Shown here: positions 54,897 to 63,515 of the stretch, in pieces
How positions within the stretch are numbered: the first letter of the stretch is position 1
Layout of the letters: every line of letters starts with the position of its first letter
NCBI RefSeq assembly: GCF_029952445.1
Contig: NZ_JAQPPK010000003.1
Location: forward strand, 124,001 to 188,000
DNA length: 64,000 nt
Direction of reading: 5' to 3'
Source of the DNA: Paenarthrobacter nitroguajacolicus
GTDB taxonomy: Bacteria; Actinomycetota; Actinomycetes; Actinomycetales; Micrococcaceae
The notes under the pieces: model-generated
Told to the model about the DNA's origin: nothing
Databases searched by the model: none
Seen by the model: only the letters and a program-made list of their open reading frames with translations
Program-made: the position numbers and the translations under genes

Positions 54897-55972
54897 CCTG
54901 CGACCTTTCGGGTCCACTGGTCCAGTCCGACGGCGACGATGACCAGCACGCCTGTAGTGAATACCTGCCAGAGGACGTCGACGCCGGCCAGGGTAAGGCC
55001 GTTGCTGAAGACCCCGATGATGAGGGCGCCCAGGAGGGTGCCAAGGACGTTCCCGCGGCCACCGAAGAGGCTAGTTCCGCCGATGACCACCGCGGTGATG
55101 CTGGCGAGGTTGACGCCTTCTCCGGAGAACGGGCTGACGGATCCGACGCGGCCGATGAGCAACCAGCCTGCAATGGCGCAAATGATGCCCGCCACGACGT
55201 AGACGCTGAGCAGCACCCGCGTGGTGCGGATGCCGCTGAGCCGGGCTCCTTCGGCGTTGTCGCCCACTGCGTAGATGTGCTCGCCCCACGCGGTGCGCTT
55301 GAGGATGAACGCAACAGCGACGAAGCTCAGCAACACCAGGATGGACCCGTACGTGACCGGTGCTCCGAGGACCCGGAACGTTTCGCCCGGCCACAGCAGC
55401 AGGTCCGGCAGGACGTTGGCCTTGATGGTCTGGCTGCCTGATGCCAGCAGGTTTAAGGCCGTGAAGATGCTGAGTGTTCCCAAGGTGGAGATGAACGGGG
55501 GGACACGGAAACGCGTCACCAGGATGCCGTTGAGGAAACCGCAGGCGGCACCCGTCGCCAACGCAATAACCAGCGCGACGACGGCGGGAAGCCCGGCTTC
55601 GGCGGCCAGCTTGCCGGAGATGACGGTGGTGAAGACCATTACGGCTGCGACGGAAAGATCAATGCCGGCTGTCAGGATGATGAGCGTTTGTGCGATGCCC
55701 ACCATGCCGATGATCTGGACCTGCTGGAGGATGAGTGAGACGTTGAGCGGATCGATAAACCGTGGGCCCACCATCGCGGTGAAGACGACGCAAGCGAGGA
55801 TCAGGACGGCCGTGGGCCCCAGGAGAGGGTGGGCGTGCAGTTGGCGCTGGATCTTCCCGAGCAACGGGACGGGTGGCTGGTCATCCAGGCGCTCGCCGAC
55901 CCTGCGTTGGGCCGGTGCCTCGGCGTTCTTGACCGGCGCTGGGCTGCCGGGGGTCGCGGATACTGACTTCAT
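54893..55972 (-). CDS. sugar ABC transporter permease
   Basis: A 359-residue permease of the RbsC/XylH family with about ten helices and the BPD_transp_2 pattern, including the EAA-like loop GDNAEGARLSGIRTTRVLLSVYVVAG. An N-terminal ~60 residues of polar sequence precede the first helix. It overlaps the ATPase gene by four bases and follows the binding protein by 48 bases. ATG 55972 has GAAGGT upstream. Confidence 0.92.
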   Translation of the reverse strand: MKSVSATPGSPAPVKNAEAPAQRRVGERLDDQPPVPLLGKIQRQLHAHPLLGPTAVLILACVVFTAMVGPRFIDPLNVSLILQQVQIIGMVGIAQTLIILTAGIDLSVAAVMVFTTVISGKLAAEAGLPAVVALVIALATGAACGFLNGILVTRFRVPPFISTLGTLSIFTALNLLASGSQTIKANVLPDLLLWPGETFRVLGAPVTYGSILVLLSFVAVAFILKRTAWGEHIYAVGDNAEGARLSGIRTTRVLLSVYVVAGIICAIAGWLLIGRVGSVSPFSGEGVNLASITAVVIGGTSLFGGRGNVLGTLLGALIIGVFSNGLTLAGVDVLWQVFTTGVLVIVAVGLDQWTRKVAG

Positions 55973-56020
55973 TGTTGTACCTTCGCTGTTCAATGAACGG
56001 TGTGGTCTGGCTGCCTGGCT

Positions 56021-57073
56021 TTAGCCCCAGCAGTTCTCCAGGCCCCAGGAAGTGGGTTCGGAAGTGACGCCGGGTGCGGCTTTGTCCGTGATGAGCGTGA
56101 CGCCCGTGTTGGTGAAATCGAGGCCATCCGTGGTGGCGGGCTTGGTGCCGTCCTTCAGGTAACCGCTGATGGCCTGGAGCGCGTCGCTGGCCATCTTGAT
56201 GGGGAACTGCATGGACGTGGCGCCGATTGCCCCGGCCTTGACGTCATTGACGCCCGGGCAGCCGCCGTCGATGGAAACCACCGTGACCTGCCCTTCCAAG
56301 CCGGCGGCCTTGATGGAGGAGTAGGCGCCTGCCGCGGCGGGCTCGTTGATGGTGTAGACGAGGTTGATGGTGCGGTCCCGTTGGAGGAGCTTCTCCATGG
56401 CGGCCCGGCCTCCGGCCTCGTTGGCGTTGGTGACTTCATGCCCCGCGATCCGGGGGTCCTTTTCGTCGCCAATCTTGTTCTTGTCCGCGACGTCCACGCC
56501 GAACCCCTGCAGGAATCCCTGGTTTCGCTGAACGTCCACGGCAACCTGGGCCGGGCTGAGGTCCAGCATGGCGATCCTTGCGGGTTTGTTGGCAAATTGC
56601 GCTGCGGCCCACTGCCCGATCAGTACGCCGGCCTGGAAATTGTCGGTCGCGAACGTCGCGTCGGCAGCATGTGTCGGGTTGGTGGGGGAGTCGAGGACTG
56701 CCACGAAGACTCCTGCATCCCGGGCCTTCTTGATGGCGGGGAGGATCGCTTCAGAGTCTGAAGGGGCAATCATGATGCCCTTGGCGCCACGGGCTACAAG
56801 ATTCTCGATCGCCTTGACCTGCGAGTCGTTGTCACTTTGGCCCTGGCCGGAGAGGGACTGAAGGTCGAAGCCCAATTCCGCGGCCTTCTTCTCGGCACCC
56901 TCACGCATCTTCACGTAGTAAGGGTTGTCATCGGTCTTGGTGATGAGCCCCACGAGTGGCTTGGAGTCGGCTGCGGAGGAGGAGCAAGCGGCCAGGCTTG
57001 CCGTGAGGCCGGCCGCGGCGATGAAGGCGGCTGCCTTGGCGGTCATTCCACGCCGTTGTGTACGAGCGGTCAT
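56021..57073 (-). CDS. sugar ABC transporter substrate-binding lipoprotein
   Basis: A 350-residue periplasmic-binding-fold protein (Peripla_BP_4, RbsB-like), anchored by a lipobox: the signal peptide ends LTASLAAC with C the lipidated residue. Ligand-domain segments are PLVGLITKTDDNPYYVKMREGAEKKA and the hinge INLVYTINEPAAAGAYSSIKAAGLEG. It is the first gene of the 13-gene operon. AAAGG precedes ATG 57073. The ligand is a sugar or sugar derivative. Confidence 0.92.
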   Translation of the reverse strand: MTARTQRRGMTAKAAAFIAAAGLTASLAACSSSAADSKPLVGLITKTDDNPYYVKMREGAEKKAAELGFDLQSLSGQGQSDNDSQVKAIENLVARGAKGIMIAPSDSEAILPAIKKARDAGVFVAVLDSPTNPTHAADATFATDNFQAGVLIGQWAAAQFANKPARIAMLDLSPAQVAVDVQRNQGFLQGFGVDVADKNKIGDEKDPRIAGHEVTNANEAGGRAAMEKLLQRDRTINLVYTINEPAAAGAYSSIKAAGLEGQVTVVSIDGGCPGVNDVKAGAIGATSMQFPIKMASDALQAISGYLKDGTKPATTDGLDFTNTGVTLITDKAAPGVTSEPTSWGLENCWG

Positions 57074-57133
57074 TTCGAGGCCTTTCTGTCGAGAGAACTC
57101 TCTGCTGGGTGTTGGGGGGTGGTGTTGATCACA

Positions 57134-57184
57134 ACTTTAGCAGGAATTTTCTACCAATCAATATAGTTTGGAAGAAATTTCCAA
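57134..57184. promoter_or_regulatory. shared control region of the sugar operon and glmS with paired 15-bp motif
   Basis: Minus strand: TTGATT (57161-57156) and TAAAGT (57139-57134) with 16 bases form the operon promoter. Plus strand: TTGGAAGAAATTTCC (57168-57182) and minus strand TTGGTAGAAAATTCC (57157-57143) match at 13 of 15 bases, facing outward with 10 bases between. The first is part of the palindrome TTGGAA-N5-TTCCAA (57168-57184), at the -35 of glmS; the second lies in the operon promoter spacer. Likely RpiR operators. Confidence 0.6.
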
Positions 57185-57204
57185 GCTCGGTTAGGCTGGG
57201 CAGC

Positions 57205-59115
57205 ATGTGTGGAATCGTTGGTTATGTCGGCAGGTCCGACTCAGTTCAAGCTCCCCGGCGACGTGCCCTGGATGTGGTCATGGGCGGTTTGCGCCGCCTT
57301 GAGTACAGGGGATACGACTCGTCGGGCGTCGCCGTTCAATCGGCAGGCAGGGTCCATATCCGCAAGAAGGCCGGGAAGGTCGGCAACCTCGCTGCGTCAA
57401 TCGACGCTAAGCCCCTTCCCAATGGGGAGGCTGCCATTGGGCACACCCGGTGGGCTACCCATGGTGCCCCCACGGACGCCAACGCCCACCCCCACCTGGC
57501 CGATCACGGACGCTTGGCCGTGATCCACAATGGCATCATCGAGAACGCCGGGGAACTCAGGCAGGCCCTCTCCGGCGCTGGGCATGTCTTCACATCCGAG
57601 ACCGATACCGAGGTGGCTGCCGCCCTGCTCGCGCAGGCGTACCGGTCCGCCGTCGATGACCGCGGGCCGGCTGCCGCCGATGACGGTGATGACCTGCTTG
57701 TTGGCGCCATGCGCCGCGCCTGCCGGCAACTGAACGGTTCCTTTACCCTTCTGGCAGTCCACGCCGGGCATCCCGGGCTGGTGGTGGCCGCGCGGCGCAA
57801 CTCGCCGCTCGTCGTCGGAATTGGCGACGGCGAAAACTTCCTGGGCTCCGACGTTGCGGCCTTCGGTGAATTTACGAAGCGTGCCGTTGAGCTGGGTCAG
57901 GACCAGGTTGTCGCCGTCACCGCGGACACCGTGGCGGCGACCGACTTCGACGGCGTACCGGTGCAGGTCACCGAAGTGGCAGTGGACTGGGACCCTGCGG
58001 CAGCATCCAAGGGTGGCCATGCTTCCTTCATGGTCAAGGAAATGCTGGAGCAGCCCGAAGCTGTCCGCCGGACCATCCAGGACCGCATCGGCATTGACGG
58101 ATCTGTCCGACTGGATGGGTTGGGCATCGAGGAGTCCACATTCGCCCGGATCAACAAGGTGGTGGTGGTTGCCTGCGGTACGGCATCCTACGGCGGGCAG
58201 ATCGCCAAATACGCCATCGAGCGCTGGTGCCGGATACCGGTCGAAGTCGATCTTGCCCACGAATTCCGATACCGCACGCCCCTGCTCGATGCGCGGACGC
58301 TGGTGGTGGCCATATCGCAGTCCGGAGAAACCATGGACACCTTGATGGCGGTCCGTTACGCCCGGGAGCAGGGTGCCGTGGTGCTGTCCATCTGCAACAC
58401 GCAAGGATCCACCATTGCCCGTGAATCGAACGGCGTCCTCCATACGCTCGCCGGACCCGAAATCGCCGTTGCTTCCACCAAGGCCTTCCTTGCCCAGGTC
58501 ACCGCCAACCTCCTCCTGGCGCTGTACCTGGCCCAATTTCGTGGCAGTGCATTGCGGGAGGAAACCTTTGCCGTGGCCAAGGAGTTGCGGAGAATCCCGG
58601 ACCTGATCCAGCGCACGCTCGACCGTGCGGGCCGGGTTAATGCCTTGGCTGCCGACTTGCGGGAGGCAACATCCGTGCTCTTCATTGGGCGGCATGTTGG
58701 ATTCCCGGTGGCTTTGGAGGGCGCCCTCAAGCTCAAGGAGCTCGCGTACATCCACGCCGAGGGGTTCGCGGCGGGCGAGCTCAAGCACGGCGCCATTGCA
58801 CTGATCGATCAGGGTCAGCCGGTCATCGTGATTGTTCCCTCGCTGAGGCACAGCAGCCTTCTGCACGCGAAGGTCATGTCCACCATCCAGGAGGTCAAGG
58901 CGCGTGGCGGGTGGGTCGTCGCCGTTGCGGACGACGGCGATGGGGTGGTCGCCGAGTGGGCGGACGAAGTGATCGCGGTGCCGGAGTCCTCGCCACTTTT
59001 GGCGCCCTTGCTGACCACGGTCCCGCTTCAATTGTTTGCCGCTGGTCTTGCCGCTGAAAAGGGACTCGACGTTGACCAGCCACGCAATCTCGCAAAATCT
59101 GTCACGGTGGAGTAG
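57205..59115 (+). CDS. glmS: glutamine:fructose-6-phosphate aminotransferase
   Basis: Makes glucosamine-6-phosphate from fructose-6-phosphate and glutamine, for peptidoglycan and amino-sugar synthesis. 636 residues. C2 in MCGIVGYVGRS is the glutaminase nucleophile; the N-terminal GATase domain extends to ~250 with a short insertion around 150 (PAAADDGDD). Two SIS domains follow (VACGTASYGGQIAKYAIERW, ISQSGETMDTLMAVRYARE, FIGRHVGFPVALEGALKLKELAYIHAEGF) and the C-terminus DQPRNLAKSVTVE. ATG 57205 lies 7 bases after TAGGCT (57192-57197), so it is leaderless. Control region shared with the sugar operon. Confidence 0.97.
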   Translation: MCGIVGYVGRSDSVQAPRRRALDVVMGGLRRLEYRGYDSSGVAVQSAGRVHIRKKAGKVGNLAASIDAKPLPNGEAAIGHTRWATHGAPTDANAHPHLADHGRLAVIHNGIIENAGELRQALSGAGHVFTSETDTEVAAALLAQAYRSAVDDRGPAAADDGDDLLVGAMRRACRQLNGSFTLLAVHAGHPGLVVAARRNSPLVVGIGDGENFLGSDVAAFGEFTKRAVELGQDQVVAVTADTVAATDFDGVPVQVTEVAVDWDPAAASKGGHASFMVKEMLEQPEAVRRTIQDRIGIDGSVRLDGLGIEESTFARINKVVVVACGTASYGGQIAKYAIERWCRIPVEVDLAHEFRYRTPLLDARTLVVAISQSGETMDTLMAVRYAREQGAVVLSICNTQGSTIARESNGVLHTLAGPEIAVASTKAFLAQVTANLLLALYLAQFRGSALREETFAVAKELRRIPDLIQRTLDRAGRVNALAADLREATSVLFIGRHVGFPVALEGALKLKELAYIHAEGFAAGELKHGAIALIDQGQPVIVIVPSLRHSSLLHAKVMSTIQEVKARGGWVVAVADDGDGVVAEWADEVIAVPESSPLLAPLLTTVPLQLFAAGLAAEKGLDVDQPRNLAKSVTVE

Positions 59116-59122
59116 CGCAGGA

Positions 59123-59142
59123 CCGCCCGCTGAGGCGGGCGG
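59123..59142 (+). terminator. glmS terminator
   Basis: CCGCCCGC (59123-59130) and GCGGGCGG (59135-59142) form an 8-bp GC stem around TGAG, followed by CCCTGTTGTGTT, 8 bases after the glmS stop. Convergent with the SDR gene ending at 59153. Confidence 0.75.
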
Positions 59143-59152
59143 CCCTGTTGTG

Positions 59153-59929
59153 TTAGCTCAGCATGGAGGCCGGAAGTTCCGGAGTGGCCGCCTGTGTGTT
59201 GCTCAGGGACTGAAGTCGGGTGGCAACAACACTGATTTCGGCAATGTTGGTCCGGGGTGGCAGGCTCACGGCGCAGTGCACGGCTTCGGCAATGTCGTCA
59301 GGGTGGATGGCCCAGTCACGCACTTCCCGTGGCGGGGGGCTGGGGCGCAGGTCCAGGATGGGGGTGTCCACAATGCCAGGCAGGATGCTGCACACCCGGA
59401 CTCCGTTGCCGTGCTCATCCCGCGAGGCTCCCCGGGCGAGGCCCAGCAGGGCGGACTTCGAAGCTCCGTAGGCTGCGCCGCTATGGTCCGGCCAGCTCGC
59501 GGCGATGCTGGAAATAATGACCACGTCTCCCTGGCGTTCGCGCAATTGATCGAGGGTTGCCGAGAGCAGCGTAAAGACGCCGTAGACGTTCGTTTTCATG
59601 ATCTGGTCGAAGCTCTCATCAGTGAGCTCGGCCATCCGGCGACCCGGAACGTTGGTCCCGGCGGCGCAGACCAGGATATCGATGGGGTCGGAGCCGGCCA
59701 GTTGGGCGGCCAATCCCCTGGCTGCGGCGCTGTCCGAGACATCCAGGGCGTGTGGAACGAACCGGCCGGCCGCCAAGTGTTCCGGGCTGACTTCATTCAA
59801 GGCTTCCTGGCGGCGTGCAACTCCGTGTACCCGGGCGCCTGCTGCGAGAAGCCGGCGGACCACGCTGGCCCCGATGCCGCTGCTTGCTCCGGTGACGAGG
59901 GCAACCCTGCCCTCAAGGTTCCTGTCCAT
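59153..59929 (-). CDS. short-chain dehydrogenase/reductase
   Basis: A 258-residue SDR. Cofactor motif ALVTGASSGIGAS (10-22), CAAGT at about 89 in place of NNAG, and catalytic IISSIAASWPDHSGAAYGASKSAL with YxxxK. The C-terminus is longer than usual (RLQSLSNTQAATPELPASMLS). AAGGAGG precedes ATG 59929. It is divergent from an MHS-type carrier followed by a zinc dehydrogenase, so a shared substrate is likely, possibly a sugar alcohol or hydroxy acid. Confidence 0.88.
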   Translation of the reverse strand: MDRNLEGRVALVTGASSGIGASVVRRLLAAGARVHGVARRQEALNEVSPEHLAAGRFVPHALDVSDSAAARGLAAQLAGSDPIDILVCAAGTNVPGRRMAELTDESFDQIMKTNVYGVFTLLSATLDQLRERQGDVVIISSIAASWPDHSGAAYGASKSALLGLARGASRDEHGNGVRVCSILPGIVDTPILDLRPSPPPREVRDWAIHPDDIAEAVHCAVSLPPRTNIAEISVVATRLQSLSNTQAATPELPASMLS

Positions 59930-60020
59930 GGGTCCTCCTTTACGCCGCGGTCCGGCGTTTTCTGGTTGGGAATGGGGCCGGGAGAACTGTGCCACCCTGC
60001 CGCTGGATATAAATTATCAC

Positions 60021-60050
60021 TTGACAGACACTTTGTCCGCATGGTGATGT
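60021..60050 (+). promoter_or_regulatory. MFS carrier promoter
   Basis: TTGACA (60021-60026) and TGATGT (60045-60050) with an 18-base spacer point at the carrier gene. Nearby the minus strand has GATAAT (about 60013-60018) as a possible SDR -10. The 250-base divergent gap holds no gene. Confidence 0.45.
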
Positions 60051-60141
60051 TGATCGCAGAACGTGAGCCGTCCGGCCCACAGCCCGGATTTCCGCGCCCC
60101 GCCAGAGGTGCGCACGCCGAGTCCGGGCCACTACCGAGTCC

Positions 60142-60160
60142 AAGCCACATCACGTGGCTT
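60142..60160. promoter_or_regulatory. inverted repeat before the MFS carrier
   Basis: AAGCCAC (60142-60148) and GTGGCTT (60154-60160) are perfect complements around ATCAC, ending 19 bases before ATG 60180. It could be an operator for an unlinked regulator or a leader hairpin. No regulator gene is adjacent. Confidence 0.5.
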
Positions 60161-60179
60161 CCCAACGCGGGAGCATTCA

Positions 60180-61484
60180 ATGACGATTGTTGAGCAGAAC
60201 GCTGCCAATCAGGGGACCAGCCCCGAGCGGCTGCGTCTTCAGCGCAAATCCTTGCTCGCCACCGGAGTAGGCAACTTGCTCGAATGGTTCGACTGGACCA
60301 TCTACACCGTTGCCTCGGTCTACATCGCCGGCAGCCTTTTCAGCTCCGGGAACCCTATGTCGGCTTTGTTGAGCACCTTGGCCGTCTTCGCCGTCGGCTT
60401 CCTCATGCGCCCCATCGGCGGGCTGGTATTCGGCCCCCTCGCAGACAAGCTGGGGCGGCGAAAAGTGCTGTTGACCACCATGTTCCTGATGGCAGGGGCG
60501 AGCCTTGGCATTGCCCTGATCCCGTCCTATGCCGCGATCGGAAGCTGGGCATCCCTGCTGCTCCTGCTTGCCCGCCTCATCCAGGGCTTTGCCCACGGCG
60601 GTGAGTCGACGACGTCGTACGCTTACATTGCGGAGATCGCGCCGCCCAAGCGCCGCGGCCTTTGGTCGAGCACTGTCTTCATTGCCGTGGGATCCGGTTC
60701 CCTGCTCGCCACGTTCTTCATGGCATTGCTGACGGGCGTGTTAAGCAAGCCGGAGATGATGGAGTGGGGATGGCGGATCCCGTTCGCCGCCGGAGCCCTG
60801 CTGGCAGTCGCAGCGCTCTGGCTGCGCCGGGGCATGATGGAAAGCGAGCACGTTCCTGCCGCTCCTGAAGCCAATGCAGCGCCTGCGTGGACCAGGAAGC
60901 AGGTGGTCGCTGCCGGCGCGAAGTTGTTCCTGTACGAGGCCGGGGCGACACTGACCTATTACACCTGGGTGACCTCAGCGGCCATCTATGCGATCGGAGT
61001 CAAGGGCATGGATCCGGGCCGGGCTTTCGTGATGAGCGCGATTGCCCAGGTGGTCTACATCTTGTTCCTCCCTGTCTCGGGCTGGATTTCCGATCACTGG
61101 GGCCGCAAGACCACAACACTGATCTCGCTGGTAGGTATCGCCGCCACCGTCTTCCCACTGTGGGGTTTGATGAACAGCGAGCCGTGGACGTTGTTGGTGG
61201 CCCAGACCGCAGGTCTCCTGTTGGTCGCCTTCATCACGGGCTCCAAACCGGCTGCTATCTCGGAACAGATCCCAACCCGGTACCGCACCCGCATATTCGG
61301 GGTCTCCATCTCCCTGGGCGTCGCTATTTGCGGAGGCACCGCGTCCTACCTCAGCACGTGGCTCAACTCGATCGATATTGGTTGGGTCTTCAACCTCTAC
61401 GTCATCGCCGTTGCTGCCGTTTCCACCATTGTGGTCTTGCGGTGGAAGAACAACTCCGGCAAGCCCTTGGACCAGATTCAGTAA
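60180..61484 (+). CDS. MFS transporter, metabolite:H+ symporter (MHS) type
   Basis: A 434-residue carrier with 12 helices. The N-terminal ATGVGNLLEWFDWTIYTVASVYIAGSLF with EWFD is the MHS signature, and GPLADKLGRRKVLLTTMFLMAG the loop 2-3 motif. Members import small acids such as shikimate, alpha-ketoglutarate, citrate or proline/betaine. ATG 60180 has GGGAG six bases upstream; the longer frame is rejected because it includes the inverted repeat and has no family-like sequence. Probably in one unit with the dehydrogenase that starts 78 bases downstream. Confidence 0.9.
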   Translation: MTIVEQNAANQGTSPERLRLQRKSLLATGVGNLLEWFDWTIYTVASVYIAGSLFSSGNPMSALLSTLAVFAVGFLMRPIGGLVFGPLADKLGRRKVLLTTMFLMAGASLGIALIPSYAAIGSWASLLLLLARLIQGFAHGGESTTSYAYIAEIAPPKRRGLWSSTVFIAVGSGSLLATFFMALLTGVLSKPEMMEWGWRIPFAAGALLAVAALWLRRGMMESEHVPAAPEANAAPAWTRKQVVAAGAKLFLYEAGATLTYYTWVTSAAIYAIGVKGMDPGRAFVMSAIAQVVYILFLPVSGWISDHWGRKTTTLISLVGIAATVFPLWGLMNSEPWTLLVAQTAGLLLVAFITGSKPAAISEQIPTRYRTRIFGVSISLGVAICGGTASYLSTWLNSIDIGWVFNLYVIAVAAVSTIVVLRWKNNSGKPLDQIQ

Positions 61485-61562
61485 CTACGACCACTGGATA
61501 TACAGGCAGTTCCCGGCGGTGCCCCAGGCCCCCGGGAACTGTCGCATTCCGGAAGGAAACAA

Positions 61563-62567
61563 ATGAATTTACCGGCATCAGCACCCGCCGCCGTACGATC
61601 ATCGACTGCCCCCCGCAGCGTCACCATCAGCATGAAGAAGCTCCCGGTCCCCGGCCAGGGAGAGGTCCTTGTCCGCATCGAATACTGCGGACTGTGCGGG
61701 TCCGACCTCCATATCTGGAACGGCGACGACGGCTACGACTGGGTACCCTGCGGCACAACCTTAGGCCATGAAATTGTTGGAACCGTGGTCCGCGGCGGGC
61801 ATGGATTCAAGGTCGGGGACAGGGTCACCGCCATTGCGCAGTCCGGATGTGGAAGCTGCCCGGCCTGTCTGGAGGACTATGCGAACGGCTGTGAGGGAAA
61901 GGTCACCTTGGGGTTGACCCGCGACGGCGGCGCTGCAGCTTTCGTACGGATCCCGGCAGCGCAGTTGCTGGGCGTTCCGGAGGATGTCCCGTCCCATACC
62001 GCCGTCCTTACGGAGCCACTATCCGTTGCAGCCCGCGCTGTTGCCGCCCGGGGAGGGGTCACTGCAGAAGACACTGTGGTGGTCAGCGGGCCGGGAACAA
62101 TTGGCATGCTGGCCGCCCTGGTGTGCCGGTATCTTGGGGCCCGCGTAGTCCTGAAGGGCACGGCGCGCGACGTCGCCGATCGTACTGGTCTCACCGTCCG
62201 GCTCGGGTTGGACTTGGTGGAATCAGTGCCCGGAAGTTTCAAACCTACGGTTTGGATCGAAGCAGCCGGCGCCTCGGCTGCCTTGGAGGAAGCAGTCAGT
62301 GCCCTGCCGGTCAGAGGCCGCTTGGTGATGGTGGCACTCTACGGCGCGCCCCCTGTGCTTGCGGCCAACGTCGCCGTGCGAAAAGAACTGGACATCATCA
62401 CGAGCTACAGCTCCCACCGGCCCGACTATGAACTTGCCCTGACCATACTCCTAACGCATCCGGACCTGGGTGAACTGCTGGTTGAGACCGTCCCGCTTGA
62501 TGATATCGCTGCGGCGTTTGAGAAGGTGGGCCGGGGCGCTGCGCCCAAGGTCGCCGTCGTGCCCTGA
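61563..62567 (+). CDS. zinc-dependent medium-chain dehydrogenase
   Basis: A 334-residue MDR. Catalytic zinc residues in EYCGLCGSDLHIWNGD and TLGHEIVG; structural zinc cysteines are present (SGCGSCPACLEDYANGC). The NAD motif is VVVSGPGTIGMLAALVCRYLGARVVLKG. Similar to L-threonine/sorbitol and 2-deoxy-inosose-type dehydrogenases, so a polyol or hydroxy acid is the likely substrate. AAGGAA precedes ATG 61563. A strong terminator follows. Confidence 0.9.
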   Translation: MNLPASAPAAVRSSTAPRSVTISMKKLPVPGQGEVLVRIEYCGLCGSDLHIWNGDDGYDWVPCGTTLGHEIVGTVVRGGHGFKVGDRVTAIAQSGCGSCPACLEDYANGCEGKVTLGLTRDGGAAAFVRIPAAQLLGVPEDVPSHTAVLTEPLSVAARAVAARGGVTAEDTVVVSGPGTIGMLAALVCRYLGARVVLKGTARDVADRTGLTVRLGLDLVESVPGSFKPTVWIEAAGASAALEEAVSALPVRGRLVMVALYGAPPVLAANVAVRKELDIITSYSSHRPDYELALTILLTHPDLGELLVETVPLDDIAAAFEKVGRGAAPKVAVVP

Positions 62568-62615
62568 GGCGCCAGGCCCTGATGCACTTGGCTGCAGCGG
62601 AGAAGGCGGCAAAAG

Positions 62616-62650
62616 AGAAGGCGGCCGGAACACAGTTCCGGCCGCCTTCT
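62616..62650. terminator. bidirectional terminator, 16-bp stem
   Basis: AGAAGGCGGCCGGAAC (62616-62631) pairs perfectly with 62635-62650 around ACA. On the minus strand a CTTTT follows the stem. It lies between the converging dehydrogenase and hydrolase genes. Confidence 0.85.
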
Positions 62651-62661
62651 GCGTCGCGTCT

Positions 62662-63480
62662 TTACCGGCTGAAGAACGCCAGCAGCTTGGGAATGACGGT
62701 TGTGGGGTCTTCGAGAATGGGGCTGTGTCCGGTGCCTTCCATCACCATAAGTTCTGCACGGGGCATCCGGTCCACGATTTCCCTGGACCATGCCGGCGGC
62801 CGCGCAATGTCCTCTTCACCACAGATCACAAGGGCCGGAACGCTGATTTCAGGAAGGATTTCCAACAGGCTTCCGCGGGCATTGACTCCCGCCAATTGGG
62901 GAGCGAGGTTGGTGCCCGCTTCCGCAATGCGTGAGCGCCACAGTTCCATGGCGTCGGCCTGCGCCGGGCTGTTGCGAGTGGTGGGCCCGAACATGATCCG
63001 CATGGTTTCCTCGAGGGTTTCCCCGGTGAAGCCCTCTTTCCTGATGTTATCCACCCAGGCAGCCAGTCCAGCGTGCTTTTCCATTGGTTCGGACCGCGCT
63101 GAGGAGCCAATGAGTGCCACGGAGTTGAAGAGACGGGGGTTGCGGTGCACTGCGCGCAGTCCCACGTCACCGCCCATTGACTGTGCCAGCAGGTTGATTT
63201 CCTTAAGGCCCAGATGCTGGATCAGCTGTTCGATGTCAGCGGCGTGGGTGTCCATGTCCACCAGCGGGGCCTCGACCCTGCCGCTATAGCCTTGGCCGCG
63301 AAAATCCGGACTGACTACCCGGAATTTGCCTCGGGCGGCGGCGGTGAAGTCGTCGAACATCCTCCCGTCAAGGAACAGCGAATGCAGGGCGAGGACGACG
63401 GGAAGGCCCTCTTCCCCCGTGTCCCGGACGGCCATCGGCATGGAGTTGATGGTGATGGTGGTGAGCGTGGAGTTGGTCAT
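62662..63480 (-). CDS. alpha/beta hydrolase (enol-lactonase-like)
   Basis: A 272-residue hydrolase. The nucleophile S101 lies in LLAQSMGGDVGLR, the histidine in MEGTGHSPILED, and an acid in VICGEEDIARP. The lid (residues ~140-190) and the HSLFLDGRMFDD oxyanion region fit the group of 3-oxoadipate enol-lactonases and related esterases. Substrate not known. AGGAGG precedes ATG 63480. The MFS gene upstream (partial) ends 35 bases before, so they may share an operon. Confidence 0.88.
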   Translation of the reverse strand: MTNSTLTTITINSMPMAVRDTGEEGLPVVLALHSLFLDGRMFDDFTAAARGKFRVVSPDFRGQGYSGRVEAPLVDMDTHAADIEQLIQHLGLKEINLLAQSMGGDVGLRAVHRNPRLFNSVALIGSSARSEPMEKHAGLAAWVDNIRKEGFTGETLEETMRIMFGPTTRNSPAQADAMELWRSRIAEAGTNLAPQLAGVNARGSLLEILPEISVPALVICGEEDIARPPAWSREIVDRMPRAELMVMEGTGHSPILEDPTTVIPKLLAFFSR

Positions 63481-63515
63481 TGTGCCTCCTAGGGTTGCGG
63501 TTACTACGACGGCGG

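Noticed and set aside
57397..59031. 544-codon open frame antisense to glmS
   Set aside because: It arises from codon bias of the sense gene; no family motif and no ribosome site.
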